A DNA stretch of 64,000 nt from Terripilifer sp031921685 (GCF_031921685.1 NZ_JAPDHU010000003.1:682001-746000); one strand, 5' to 3'; numbered from the stretch's first letter, positions 44,151 through 53,170 are shown. Notes: generated from the letters alone by a model not told the origin. Made by a program: numbers and translations.

Positions 44151-44320
44151 GCGCCGCAACGCTTATCGCCGATGCGCCGTCAGGGCAAGGCGATAGGCCA
44201 CGACAGCAGGCAAAATGCCGCGGAAAGCGGCATGGTTGTCTGACCGCAACCGCGCTGCTAGCCTTTCGGGATGTCTGCCGCGGCGCACCTCAGGTGCGCT
44301 TGGACTGCGAAGGATTCTCC

Positions 44321-45298
44321 GTGCCGTTCAAATCTCTTTTCGCCGCTCTCAGCCTCGCTGCCGCTTTCGTCCAGCCTGTTTCCGCGCAGAATTGGCCGGC
44401 ACGGCCGATCACCATGATCGTGCCCTTCGGTGCCGGCGGCAGCGCCGATGTGGTTGGCCGGCTCATCGGCCAGAAACTCAGCGAGAAACTCGGCCAGAGC
44501 ATCCTCATCGAGAATGTCTCCGGCGCCGGCGGCCTCATCGGCACCCAGCGCGCGGCGCGCGCCGAGCCTGACGGCTATACGATCCTCATCGGCGTCGAAA
44601 GCACGATGGCGATCGCCAAACTGATCCAGCCGAATGTCGTGCAATATGACGGGCTGAACGACTTCCAGCCGGTCGCCCTCATCGGCACCTCACCCATCGC
44701 CGTTCTGGCGCGCAAGGATTTTCCAGCGTCGACGACCGACGAACTTCTGAAACTGCTGCGCGCCAATCCCGGCAAATATAGTTTCGCCACCTCGGGCGTC
44801 GGCTCGTCGCTACATCTCGCCGGTGAATTGATCAGCCTCGAAGGCAAGGCGCCGATGACGCACCTGCCCTATCGCGTCGGCAGCCAGGTCATCACCGATC
44901 TCGCCGCCGGCCATATCGATCTTGCCGTCCTGACATTGGTGACGGCTTTACCGCCGCTGCGTTCGGATCAAATCAAGTCCTTCGGCATCACCAGCAGGGA
45001 AGCATCGCCGTTGACGCCGGAATTGAAACCAATGGCCGATCATCCCGATCTGAAGAAGGTCGATGTCTCGACCTGGTTCGGCCTGTTCGCGCCGGCGCGC
45101 ACTGATCCCGCGATCGTCGAACGCCTCAACCGCGAGACCAACAGCCTGCTCGCCGATCCGGCCATGCGCGCGCGCCTCGCCGACCTCAGCGTTCAGGCGG
45201 TGAATGGCGACACACCGGCGGCGTTCAAAAGCTTTCTCGCCAGCGAAATCGAGAAATATGGCGCCATCGTCAAGGCGGCGAACATCAAGCTGGAATGA
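44321..45298 (+). CDS. Bug/TctC family tripartite tricarboxylate transporter substrate-binding protein
   Basis: The 325-residue periplasmic protein begins with a signal peptide ending VQPVSAQ, then WPARPITMIVPFGAGGSADVV, the Bug-family hallmark. GGLIGTQRAARAEPDGYTIL and PYRVGSQVITDLAAGHID follow. A GTG at 44321, with AAGGA six bases upstream, gives the usual length. Bug proteins bind carboxylates or aromatic acids and usually work with TctA and TctB. Those genes are absent here, so it is an orphan receptor, as is common in the family. Confidence 0.9.
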   Translation: MPFKSLFAALSLAAAFVQPVSAQNWPARPITMIVPFGAGGSADVVGRLIGQKLSEKLGQSILIENVSGAGGLIGTQRAARAEPDGYTILIGVESTMAIAKLIQPNVVQYDGLNDFQPVALIGTSPIAVLARKDFPASTTDELLKLLRANPGKYSFATSGVGSSLHLAGELISLEGKAPMTHLPYRVGSQVITDLAAGHIDLAVLTLVTALPPLRSDQIKSFGITSREASPLTPELKPMADHPDLKKVDVSTWFGLFAPARTDPAIVERLNRETNSLLADPAMRARLADLSVQAVNGDTPAAFKSFLASEIEKYGAIVKAANIKLE

Positions 45299-45336
45299 AG
45301 CGACTGCCTAAGCCGTCGTTGCAATAATGGAAGCGT

Positions 45337-45831
45337 TTAAGCCCCTACCTTGTTGATCGGCGGCTGGAACGCGAGGCCCGTATCCCAAGGGAAGAAAATC
45401 CAGGTGTCCTGCGACACTTCGGTGATGAAGGTGTCGACCATCGGCCGGCCCTGCGGCTTGGCATAAACCGTGGCGAAATGCGCTTTCGGCAGCATGTCGC
45501 GCACCAGTTTCGCGGTGGCGCCCGTATCGACCAGATCGTCGATGACAAGCACGCGCGCACCTTCCGCATCACCAACAACTTCCTTGGCGATGGATTTGAT
45601 GACTTGCAACGAGCCCTGCTTGTTCTCGTGCGAATAGCTTGAGATGCAGACCGTCTCGATGGTGCGAATGTTCAGCTCGCGCGCCACCACGGCCGCCGGC
45701 ACCAATCCGCCGCGGGTGACGCAGACGATGGCATCGAACGGGCCAGCACCGTTCAGCCGCCAAGCCAGCGCCCGCGCATCGCGATGAAACTGATCCCAGG
45801 ATACAGGAAAGGCTTTTTGTGCTTCGCTCAT
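45337..45831 (-). CDS. gpt: Xanthine phosphoribosyltransferase
   Basis: The 164-residue enzyme has the PRPP-binding motif VLVIDDLVDTGATA near residue 94, an N-terminal DAIVCVTRGGLVPAA and the C-terminal WIFFPWDT that marks Gpt-type enzymes. It salvages xanthine, and often guanine, to nucleotides in the cytoplasm. The upstream CinA-like gene stops ten bases before it in the same direction, suggesting one transcript. Confidence 0.93.
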   Translation of the reverse strand: MSEAQKAFPVSWDQFHRDARALAWRLNGAGPFDAIVCVTRGGLVPAAVVARELNIRTIETVCISSYSHENKQGSLQVIKSIAKEVVGDAEGARVLVIDDLVDTGATAKLVRDMLPKAHFATVYAKPQGRPMVDTFITEVSQDTWIFFPWDTGLAFQPPINKVGA

Positions 45832-45841
45832 CGTCGATATC

Positions 45842-46600
45842 CTAAAGGCCGCGCGCGGCTTTCAATTCTTCAATCATCAGCCGCACGGCGGCAACCGCCT
45901 CGGCCAGAAGGGCCGGATCCTTGCTGCGCACGACGATCTGGTTGCTGAAGCCGCCACCCGACGTGTTGAAATGCGGATAGGAGCCGATGGACGTCTGCGG
46001 AAAGCGCTTCTGGATCTCGCCGAGCGCCGAGCCATAAGCGCCCTCGGGCAGTCCCGCTTCCAAAGTCTCCGACAGCATTTTGGCGCCGGTCTGCAAGGTC
46101 GGTCCGATGACGTCGAGCATCGCCTGCATGATGCGCGGCACGCCAGCCATCACGAAGACATTGCCCATGCGAAAGCCCGGCGCCGCCGACACCGCATTGG
46201 CGACCAGTTCCGCGCCTTGCGGAATGCGGCACATGCGCAGCCGCGCCTCGTTCAAATCCTCGCGCTTGAGCCGCGTCAGCAGCATATCGACGGCGCGCTG
46301 ATCGACATCGATCGGCACGCCAAAGGCCTTGGCGACGCTGTCGGCGGTGATGTCGTCATGGGTCGGACCGATGCCGCCCGTGGTGAAGAGATAGGTGTAG
46401 CGCGTGCGCAGCGCATTGACCGCGGCGACGATCTCGGCCTCTTCATCCGGCACGACCCGGACTTCCTTGAGGTCGACCCCGATCAGGGTCATGTAATCGG
46501 CGATATAGCCGATATTGGCATCCTTGGTCCGGCCGGACAGGATTTCGTCGCCGATGACGAGGATGGCGGCGGTGATGGCTTGGTTTGGCGCTGCGGTCAT
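45842..46600 (-). CDS. CinA-like molybdopterin-binding domain protein
   Basis: The 252-residue protein contains the MoCF_biosynth fold: AAILVIGDEILSGRTKD at the start and FTTGGIGPTHDDITADSVAKAFG near residue 72 (described in two parts: FTTGGIGPTHDDIT and ADSVAKAFG). It corresponds to the N-terminal domain of CinA without the C-terminal deamidase domain. GGAGAG four bases upstream supports the ATG at 46600. The role may be nucleotide or cofactor repair; 'competence/damage-inducible' is the historical label only. It is followed by gpt. Confidence 0.85.
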   Translation of the reverse strand: MTAAPNQAITAAILVIGDEILSGRTKDANIGYIADYMTLIGVDLKEVRVVPDEEAEIVAAVNALRTRYTYLFTTGGIGPTHDDITADSVAKAFGVPIDVDQRAVDMLLTRLKREDLNEARLRMCRIPQGAELVANAVSAAPGFRMGNVFVMAGVPRIMQAMLDVIGPTLQTGAKMLSETLEAGLPEGAYGSALGEIQKRFPQTSIGSYPHFNTSGGGFSNQIVVRSKDPALLAEAVAAVRLMIEELKAARGL

Positions 46601-46660
46601 TTGGCTCTCCGCCGAGGTTTTAAGAAGCGGGAAGCGCTCCTGGCAAGCGGAAATGGCGTT

Positions 46661-46691
46661 AAAACGGCAAAGGCCCGGCGCGGGCCGGGCC
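46661..46691 (-). terminator. Rho-independent terminator after the L,D-transpeptidase gene
   Basis: On the leftward strand a perfect 8-bp stem GGCCCGGC/GCCGGGCC (46691-46672) with a four-base loop is followed by TTTGCCGTTTT. It lies 31 bases past the stop of the gene at 46722-47333. Confidence 0.8.
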
Positions 46692-46721
46692 ATGTCCACA
46701 AGTTGACCGGAAAAGTCAGGG

Positions 46722-47333
46722 TCAGAGCACGACCACCGAGGCCCCCACCGAAATGCGGCTGTAGAGGTCGGTCACGTCCTCGTTGAGCATCCGGATACAG
46801 CCCGAGGAGACCGCCTGACCGATGGTCGAGGGCTCATTGGTGCCGTGGATCCGGTACATCAGGTCGCGCTTGCCGCTGTAGAGATACATGGCGCGGGCGC
46901 CGAGCGGATTGTCGATGCCGCCTTCCATGAATTTCGGCAGGTCGGGGCGACGCTTGAGCATGGCTGCAGGCGGCACCCATGACGGCCATTCCGCCTTGCG
47001 GCCGACATGGGCCGCGCCCTTCCACTCGAAGCCCGGGCGGCCAACGCCGATGCCGTAGCGCAGGGCCCGGCCGTCGGCGAGCGACAGGTAAAGATAGCGG
47101 TTTTCCGTATCGACCGTGATCGTGCCCGGCCGCGCACCCGTGGGATCGGCCATGACTTCGCGGGTCGTACGCGGCGTTTCGCGGCCGAGCGCCAGTTGTT
47201 CGCCAAGGGCGGCAACACGCACCCGCGCGTCATTGCGGAAAAAAGAAGCGGATGACTCGTCCTGGGCGAAAGCCGGAGCGGCGAAGCCAGCGACGACAAG
47301 AGCGGCAGCGATGATCGAGCGAGAGAAACGCAT
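46722..47333 (-). CDS. L,D-transpeptidase (YkuD family)
   Basis: The 203-residue exported protein has a signal peptide (AALVVAGFAAPAFAQ) and a YkuD domain with GTITVDTENRYLYLSLADG, YRIHGTNEPSTIGQAVSSG and the catalytic SSGCIRMLNEDV. It forms 3-3 peptidoglycan crosslinks or attaches proteins to the wall in the periplasm. GGAGGG precedes the ATG at 47333. A terminator follows. It appears to be a single-gene unit. Confidence 0.93.
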   Translation of the reverse strand: MRFSRSIIAAALVVAGFAAPAFAQDESSASFFRNDARVRVAALGEQLALGRETPRTTREVMADPTGARPGTITVDTENRYLYLSLADGRALRYGIGVGRPGFEWKGAAHVGRKAEWPSWVPPAAMLKRRPDLPKFMEGGIDNPLGARAMYLYSGKRDLMYRIHGTNEPSTIGQAVSSGCIRMLNEDVTDLYSRISVGASVVVL

Positions 47334-47441
47334 GAAACCCTCCAAAACCATGTGATGGCGTGACATCGCATGGCAGGGACGGCCTCGGTGTGCGCTTCGG
47401 CACAGGGCGAAAAAGCCGGAAACTCAACCTTAAGAGATCGG

Positions 47442-48380
47442 CTAAACCCGCATTTCCGTGCGCATGTCGGCCAGAAGCTGCTCGGTCTGGCCGCCCATTT
47501 TCTCGATATCGTCCTGGTATTTCAGCAGCACGCCGAGGGTGTCGTTGACCACGCGGGGGTCAAGCGCCGTCGTATCGAGTTCCGACAGAGCGCTCGCCCA
47601 ATCGAGGGTTTCGGCAACGCCTGGCTGTTTGAACAGATCCTGCTTGCGCAGGTGCTGCACGAAGCCGACGATTTCCTTGCTCAGTTTCGCCGGTGCATCA
47701 GGCACTTTCGCGCGCACGATCTTCAACTCGCGTTCGGCATCGGGATAGCCGACCCAGTGATAGAGACAGCGCCGCTTCAGCGCGTCATGGATTTCGCGCG
47801 TGCGGTTCGAGGTGATGACGACGATGGGAGGCGCTTCCGCCTTCACCGTGCCGAGTTCGGGAATGGTGATCTGAAAGTCCGACAGCACTTCGAGCAGGAA
47901 CGCTTCGAAAGCCTCATCGGTGCGATCGAGTTCGTCGATCAGCAAGACGGGCGGGCCTTCGGCGGCCGGCTCCAAAGCCTGCAACAGCGGCCGCTTGACC
48001 AGATAGCGCTCGGAGAACACGTCACCCTCGAGCCGCGCCCGATCGGTCTCGCCGGAAGCTTCCGCCAGGCGGATCGCCATCATCTGCGCCGCGTAATTCC
48101 ATTCATAGACCGCCGAGGCGATATCGAGCCCCTCGTAGCATTGCAGGCGGATCAGCCGGCGGCCGAGTGAAGATGCCAGCACTTTGGCGATCTCGGTCTT
48201 GCCGACGCCAGCCTCTCCTTCGAGGAACAAGGGCCGGCCCATTTTCAGCGACAGAAACAGCACCGTCGCCAAGGACCGGTCGGAAACATAATCGGCCCCG
48301 GTGAGAAGCGCGAGCGTGTCATCGATCGAAGCGGGAAGTTGGCGCGGGTCACGCGCGGTGGTTTTCGCTGATTTGGCCAT
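47442..48380 (-). CDS. MoxR-family AAA+ ATPase (CoxD-like)
   Basis: The 312-residue ATPase has Walker A LEGEAGVGKTEIAKVLA near residue 47, Walker B VLLIDELDR near residue 112 and the sensor TSNRTREIHDALKRRCLYHW near residue 160. An in-frame start at 48479 exists, but ATG 48380 gives the usual N-terminus. In cox operons the CoxD ATPase helps assemble the molybdenum-copper centre or activates the hydroxylase. Its place directly after coxM fits that. A CoxE-like VWA partner, normally adjacent, is not present here. Confidence 0.88.
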   Translation of the reverse strand: MAKSAKTTARDPRQLPASIDDTLALLTGADYVSDRSLATVLFLSLKMGRPLFLEGEAGVGKTEIAKVLASSLGRRLIRLQCYEGLDIASAVYEWNYAAQMMAIRLAEASGETDRARLEGDVFSERYLVKRPLLQALEPAAEGPPVLLIDELDRTDEAFEAFLLEVLSDFQITIPELGTVKAEAPPIVVITSNRTREIHDALKRRCLYHWVGYPDAERELKIVRAKVPDAPAKLSKEIVGFVQHLRKQDLFKQPGVAETLDWASALSELDTTALDPRVVNDTLGVLLKYQDDIEKMGGQTEQLLADMRTEMRV

Positions 48381-48450
48381 GGCGTCTTGCTGATGGTGTC
48401 TTAACGAGTGCGCCGTGGGGCACGGCGAGAAACGGGCTTGTGGAAATGCC

Positions 48451-48475
48451 GATGGCCGGGACAGGCCCGGCCATC
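48451..48475. other. Perfect inverted repeat between coxM and the moxR gene
   Basis: GATGGCCGGG and CCCGGCCATC form ten perfect base pairs around the loop ACAGG. No T-run follows on either strand, so it is better seen as an intercistronic hairpin, perhaps an mRNA-processing or stability element, than as a terminator. Confidence 0.6.
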
Positions 48476-48519
48476 GCACGTGTCTTAATTTAGCGCCCCG
48501 GGGGCGGCCGATCCATCCC

Positions 48520-49323
48520 TTATTTCGCGTTCGCCTTGGCGACGGCGCGACGCGCCATCACGCCGATCAAATGGGCGCGATAGGCCGCATCGGCATGAAT
48601 GTCGGAATTGAGCCCTTCGGCCTTGGCGCTGACGCCTTCCAGCGACTTCACATGGAACTTCGCCGTCAGCGCCGCCTCGAAATTGGACGGACGGAACACG
48701 CCGTTCGAGCCCGCACCCGTCACCGCCACGCGCACATCCTTGCCTTTCTTGGCGACGAAGACGCCGACGATGGCATAGCGCGAGGCCGGATTGCGGAACT
48801 TCTCGTAGGCCGCCTTGTTGGGGACCGGGAACGAGATCTTGGTGATCAGCTCGCCCTCTTCCAGCGCCGTCTCGAACAGACCGGTGAAGAATTCATCGGC
48901 CGGGATCTTGCGCTTGTTGGTGATGATGGTCGCGTTCAGCGCCAGACAGGCGGACGGATAATCCGCCGCCGGATCGTTGTTGGCGACCGAGCCACCCATC
49001 GTGCCGCGATTGCGCACCGCCGGATCGCCGATCATGCCGGCGAGATCGGCAAGCGCCGGGATCTTTTCCTTGACCAGCTCCGAAGTGGCCACATCGAAAT
49101 GCCGCGTCATCGCGCCGATGACCAGATTGCGGCCCTTCATCTCGATGCCCTTGAGGTCGGCGGCACCCGACAGATCGATCAGCGCGCCAGGCGAAGCCAG
49201 CCGCTGCTTCATCGTCGGCAGCAAGGTCTGCCCGCCGGCGAGGAATTTGGCATCCTCGTTCTTGCTGATCAGGTTGACCGCTTTGCGTCCGGTTTCAGCC
49301 CGGCTGTAGTTGAATGCGTACAT
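48520..49323 (-). CDS. coxM: Molybdenum hydroxylase FAD-binding medium subunit (CoxM-like)
   Basis: The 267-residue subunit has FLAGGQTLLPTMKQRLASPG near residue 28 and TMGGSVANNDPAADYPS near residue 107, the FAD-contacting motifs of the CO dehydrogenase/xanthine oxidase medium subunit. It passes electrons from the iron-sulphur subunit to the acceptor. It lies 54 bases after coxL. The S-L-M gene order fits form II cox operons. Confidence 0.9.
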   Translation of the reverse strand: MYAFNYSRAETGRKAVNLISKNEDAKFLAGGQTLLPTMKQRLASPGALIDLSGAADLKGIEMKGRNLVIGAMTRHFDVATSELVKEKIPALADLAGMIGDPAVRNRGTMGGSVANNDPAADYPSACLALNATIITNKRKIPADEFFTGLFETALEEGELITKISFPVPNKAAYEKFRNPASRYAIVGVFVAKKGKDVRVAVTGAGSNGVFRPSNFEAALTAKFHVKSLEGVSAKAEGLNSDIHADAAYRAHLIGVMARRAVAKANAK

Positions 49324-49377
49324 ACTCGTCTCCCTTGAAGGGTGGGCCGGCCTTTCGGCGCGGCAAGTTCGGGCCGC

Positions 49378-51744
49378 CTATTGCGCAGCCTTTCGGGTAA
49401 TCGATTTTTGCGCCAACCGCCAGACCGCCTGCGGCGTCGCCGGCATGGGCACGTTTTCAGTGCCCAGGGCATCGGTGATGGCATTGATCAGCGCCGGCGG
49501 CGCGGCGATCGCACCCGCCTCACCGCAGCCCTTGATCCCCAGCGGGTTGGACGGGCATGGCGTCTGCGTCATGCCGACCTGATAGGAGGGCAGATCGTCG
49601 GCGCGCGGCATGCAATAGTCCATGAAGCTCGCGGTGACGAGCTGGCCCTTGGCATCGTAGACGGCGTTTTCGCACATCGCCTGGCCGATGCCTTGGGCAA
49701 TGCCGCCATGCACCTGACCCTCGACGATCATCGGATTGATGACATTGCCGAAGTCGTCGACCGCGCTCCAACGCTCGATATGGGTGATGCCCGTCTCGGG
49801 GTCGATCTCGACTTCGCAGATATGCACGCCGGCCGGAAAGGTGAAATTAGTCGGATCCCAGAAGGCGCTTTCCTTCAGGCCCGGCTCCAATTCCTGACCG
49901 TTGAACTTGTGGGCGATATAGGCCTGCAAGGCGACGGCGCCGAAGTCCATCGACTTGTCGGTGCCGCGCACGGTGAACTTGCCGTCCTTGAACTCGATGT
50001 CCTTCTCGGAAGCTTCCATGCAGAAGCCCGCGACTTTCTTGGCCTTCGCCTCGATCTTCTCGAGCGCCTTGACGATGGCGCTCATGCCGACGGCGCCCGA
50101 GCGCGAGCCATAGGTGCCCATGCCCATCTGCACTTTGTCGGTATCGCCGTGGACGATCGACACCGCATCGAGCGGGATGCCCAAGCGATCGGAGACCAAC
50201 TGTGCGAAGGTCGTCTCGTGGCCCTGGCCGTGCGAGTGCGAGCCGGTGAGAATTTCCACGGTGCCGATCGGGTTGACGCGCACTTCGGCGGATTCCCAAA
50301 GGCCAACGCCGGCACCGAGCGAACCGACAGCCGCCGACGGCGCGATGCCGCAGGCTTCGATGTAAGCGGAAATGCCGATGCCCCGCAGCTTGCCGTGCCG
50401 TTCGGACTCGGCCTTGCGCTTGCCGATGTTTTTGTAATCGGCCATCTCCATCGCCTTCTGCAGCGAGGCGTCATAATTGCCCGCGTCATAGGCCATGATC
50501 ACCGGCGTCTGATGCGGGAATTTGGTGATGAAATTCTTCTGGCGGAATTTCGCCGGATCGACGTGGGTTTCGCGCGCCGCGACTTCAACCAATCGCTCGA
50601 CCACATAGGTCGCTTCCGGACGGCCGGCACCGCGATAGGCATCGACCGGTGCCGTATTGGTGTAGATGCCGTCGACCTCCGCATAGATGGCGGGAATGTC
50701 GTATTGGCCCGATAGCAGCGGCGCATAGAGATAGGTCGGCACCGACGACGAGAAGGTCGACAGATAAGCGCCGAGATTGGCGAGCGTGTGCACGCGCAGG
50801 CCGGTAATGCGGCCGCTCTCGTCAATGGCGAGTTCCGCATGGGTCAGATGATCACGGCCGTGCGCATCGCAGAGGAAAGCCTCGGTACGATCGGCGGTCC
50901 ATTTCACCGGCCGGCCGACTTTCTTCGCCGCCCAGACGCAGACCACTTCTTCCGCATAGATGAAAATCTTCGAGCCGAAACCGCCGCCGACGTCAGGCGC
51001 GATGACGCGCAGCTTGTTCTCCGGCGCCACGCCAATGAAAGCGGAAATGACGAGCCGCGCCACATGCGGATTCTGGCTCGTCGTATAGAGCGTGAAGGAT
51101 TCGGTGCCCGGCTCGTAGTCGCCGACGGCGGCGCGCGTTTCCATCGGATTGGGCACGAGCCGGTTGTTGACGATGTCGAGCTTGGTGACGTGTTTGGCCT
51201 TGGCGAAGGCGGCGTCCGTCGCCGCCTTGTCGCCGAGATGCCAGTTGTAGACGGTATTGTTATCGGCCACGTCATGAATGACCGGCGCGCCCTTCTTGGT
51301 GGCGGCATTCATATCGACGACCGCCGGCAGCACCTCGTAATCGACCTCGACCTTTTCGGCCGCGTCGCGGGCTTCCGCCAGGCTCTCGGCGATGACCACG
51401 GCGACATGGTCGCCGACATAGCGCACCTTGCCCTGGGCGAGCGCGGGATGGGCGCCCGCCTTCATCGGCGAACCGTCCTTGGAGTGGATCATCCAGCCGC
51501 AGATGAGCCCGCCGACCTTGTCGGCGGCGATATCGTCACCGGTCAGGATGGCCAGCACGCCCGGCATTTTCGCCGCCGCGTTGCTGTCGATCTTGCGGAT
51601 GTTCGCATGGGCGTGCGGCGAGCGCACGAAGAACGCATAGCCCTGCCCCGGCCGGTTGACGTCGTCGGTATACTGACCACGACCGGTGATGAAACGCAGG
51701 TCCTCCTTGCGGCGGACGGAGGCTCCGATACCCGTTGCACTCAT
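49378..51744 (-). CDS. coxL: Molybdenum hydroxylase large subunit (form II CoxL-like)
   Basis: The 788-residue catalytic subunit carries the molybdopterin cytosine dinucleotide domains of the xanthine oxidase family: GRGQYTDDVN near the start, DVGGGFGSKIFIYAEE near residue 247 and GSHSHGQGHETTFAQ near residue 500. The C-terminal GCGEAGAIAAPPALINAI carries the catalytic glutamate. The active-site loop reads AYRGAGR, the form II signature, and not the AYxCSFR of genuine CO dehydrogenase. The true substrate is therefore uncertain and may be an aromatic or heterocyclic compound or aldehyde. Confidence 0.92.
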   Translation of the reverse strand: MSATGIGASVRRKEDLRFITGRGQYTDDVNRPGQGYAFFVRSPHAHANIRKIDSNAAAKMPGVLAILTGDDIAADKVGGLICGWMIHSKDGSPMKAGAHPALAQGKVRYVGDHVAVVIAESLAEARDAAEKVEVDYEVLPAVVDMNAATKKGAPVIHDVADNNTVYNWHLGDKAATDAAFAKAKHVTKLDIVNNRLVPNPMETRAAVGDYEPGTESFTLYTTSQNPHVARLVISAFIGVAPENKLRVIAPDVGGGFGSKIFIYAEEVVCVWAAKKVGRPVKWTADRTEAFLCDAHGRDHLTHAELAIDESGRITGLRVHTLANLGAYLSTFSSSVPTYLYAPLLSGQYDIPAIYAEVDGIYTNTAPVDAYRGAGRPEATYVVERLVEVAARETHVDPAKFRQKNFITKFPHQTPVIMAYDAGNYDASLQKAMEMADYKNIGKRKAESERHGKLRGIGISAYIEACGIAPSAAVGSLGAGVGLWESAEVRVNPIGTVEILTGSHSHGQGHETTFAQLVSDRLGIPLDAVSIVHGDTDKVQMGMGTYGSRSGAVGMSAIVKALEKIEAKAKKVAGFCMEASEKDIEFKDGKFTVRGTDKSMDFGAVALQAYIAHKFNGQELEPGLKESAFWDPTNFTFPAGVHICEVEIDPETGITHIERWSAVDDFGNVINPMIVEGQVHGGIAQGIGQAMCENAVYDAKGQLVTASFMDYCMPRADDLPSYQVGMTQTPCPSNPLGIKGCGEAGAIAAPPALINAITDALGTENVPMPATPQAVWRLAQKSITRKAAQ

Positions 51745-51870
51745 TGGCTGGCTCCCGGAAACGAAGTGCTGATGCCCGACCGGGGCGGCATATCCTGTCC
51801 CGGTCGATCGTTCCGCGGATCGGCGCGCACAGCGCCGGTCCGTACTCCCTCCCTGCCGTTTCGGCCGTTC

Positions 51871-52341
51871 TTACTTCGCCATGGCTTCGGCGCCGGCGGC
51901 CACCGCTTTGACGATGTTGTGATAGCCGGTGCAACGGCAGATATTGCCTTCGAGCTCGTGCCGGATGGTCTGTTCGTCGAGCTTATTGCCCTTGCGATGG
52001 ACGATGTCGACGGCGGTCATGATCATGCCCGGCGTACAGAAACCACATTGCAGGCCGTGATTTTCGCGGAAAGCTTCCTGCATCGGGTGCAGCTTGCCGT
52101 CCTGGGCGAGGCCCTCGATCGTCGTCACGGTGGAACCCTCATGCGACAGCGCCAGCGTGGTGCAGGACTTGATCGCCGATCCGTTGACGTGGACGACGCA
52201 GCAGCCGCACTGGCTGGTGTCGCAGCCGACATGGGTACCCGTGAGACGCAGGGTTTCGCGCAGGAACTGCACCAGCAGCGTGCGGGAATCGACGTTGCCG
52301 GATACGGCCTTGCCGTTCACCGTCATGGAAACCTTTGGCAT
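51871..52341 (-). CDS. coxS: Molybdenum hydroxylase 2Fe-2S small subunit (CoxS-like)
   Basis: The 156-residue subunit has an N-terminal plant-type 2Fe-2S cluster motif, GCDTSQCGCC with a further Cys near residue 60. The C-terminal cluster consists of CGFCTPG and CRCTGYHNI. It relays electrons from molybdenum to FAD. GGAGG lies seven bases before the ATG at 52341, and coxL follows after 126 bases. The two hairpin repeats upstream separate it from coxG. Confidence 0.93.
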   Translation of the reverse strand: MPKVSMTVNGKAVSGNVDSRTLLVQFLRETLRLTGTHVGCDTSQCGCCVVHVNGSAIKSCTTLALSHEGSTVTTIEGLAQDGKLHPMQEAFRENHGLQCGFCTPGMIMTAVDIVHRKGNKLDEQTIRHELEGNICRCTGYHNIVKAVAAGAEAMAK

Positions 52342-52381
52342 TCTTTCCTCCTGAAAACACGAACCGGCGGCACGCCCGGCA

Positions 52382-52441
52382 GGGCACACCCCTGGTGCGC
52401 CCTCATTATTGCGACTAACCCCGGCGCACCCCCGGTGCGCC
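52382..52441. repeat. Two direct repeats, each with a hairpin, between coxG and coxS
   Basis: GGGCACACC-CCT-GGTGCGCCC at 52382 and GGCGCACC-CCC-GGTGCGCC at 52423 are inverted repeats (the second perfect). They are spaced 40 bases apart, and each is followed by a similar ATTATTGCGA/ATATTGCGAA spacer. The arrangement could be a transcript-stability or attenuation element or a tandem binding site. Confidence 0.7.
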
Positions 52442-52525
52442 CCTGATATTGCGAATAATTCCAAATACTCTGTTCCGCCAGCCCGCTGCGGTCAAGACGG
52501 CCAATGGACTGACGGGACGGGGAAT

Positions 52526-52978
52526 TTAGCCGCGGGCCACGACCTCGGCGAATTTGGCGAAAAAGGAATCGGCGTTCTTCTTGGCGACACCGTCGATCAG
52601 CCGCCCGCCGAGTTGGGCGAGCTTGCCGCCCACATTGGCCTCCACGTCATATCCCAGGATCGTGCCGCCGCCGGGGGCGTCGGTCAGCGCCACGCGCGCG
52701 CCACCCTTGGCGAAACCGGCGACGCCGCCCTCGCCCTGGCCGCTGATCTTATAGCCGTTCGGCGGGTCGAGATCGGTGAGTTCCACATTGCCTTTGAAGG
52801 TGGCGCTGACGGGGCCGACCTTGATTTTCGCGGTCGCCGAAAACGAGGTGTCGCTGGTTTTCTCGAGGGCCTGGCAGCCCGGGATGCATTCCTTCAGCAC
52901 CGCCGGATCATTGAGCTTTTCCCAAACAGTCTGCTTGCTCGCGGGGAGGGTGACCTCCCCCTTCATCGTCATCGCCAT
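52526..52978 (-). CDS. coxG: CoxG-like SRPBCC protein (CO dehydrogenase subunit G family)
   Basis: The 150-residue protein fits the CoxG family: MKGEVTLPASKQTVWEKLND at the start, CIPGCQALE near residue 37, then GFAKGGARVAL and LAQLGGRLIDGVAKK. CoxG recruits the mature hydroxylase to the membrane in CO oxidisers. It is the first gene of the leftward cox unit, 184 bases ahead of coxS. Its promoter should lie between 52979 and 53170, shared with divergent pcaD. Confidence 0.88.
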   Translation of the reverse strand: MAMTMKGEVTLPASKQTVWEKLNDPAVLKECIPGCQALEKTSDTSFSATAKIKVGPVSATFKGNVELTDLDPPNGYKISGQGEGGVAGFAKGGARVALTDAPGGGTILGYDVEANVGGKLAQLGGRLIDGVAKKNADSFFAKFAEVVARG

Positions 52979-53104
52979 TGTCTTGTCCTCGCTTGCGCAG
53001 GCGGTTTATCCCGCGGACCGGACGGCAAAGTCCAGCCGTTTCCCCCCGCGGGTCTACCAGTTTTGACGCCCTGATCAATAGTTGCGCCCGGCGATCAGGG
53101 ACGC

Positions 53105-53116
53105 TATGCCGGCATA
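53105..53116. promoter_or_regulatory. Perfect palindrome between divergent coxG and pcaD, possible operator
   Basis: TATGCCGGCATA is a perfect 12-base palindrome, extended imperfectly to GCTATGCCGGCATAAC. It lies 55 bases before the pcaD start and about 127 bases before coxG. A dimeric regulator could bind it and serve either gene. No regulator gene is adjacent. Confidence 0.35.
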
Positions 53117-53170
53117 ACAACCGATAACAGAAGCGATTTTTGACGCCACGACAGAATAGGGGCATGGCCA

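Noticed and set aside
50788..52446. 552-codon rightward open frame opposite coxL and coxS
   Set aside because: Antisense to well-conserved genes, with composition typical of reverse-complement GC-rich coding and no motifs.
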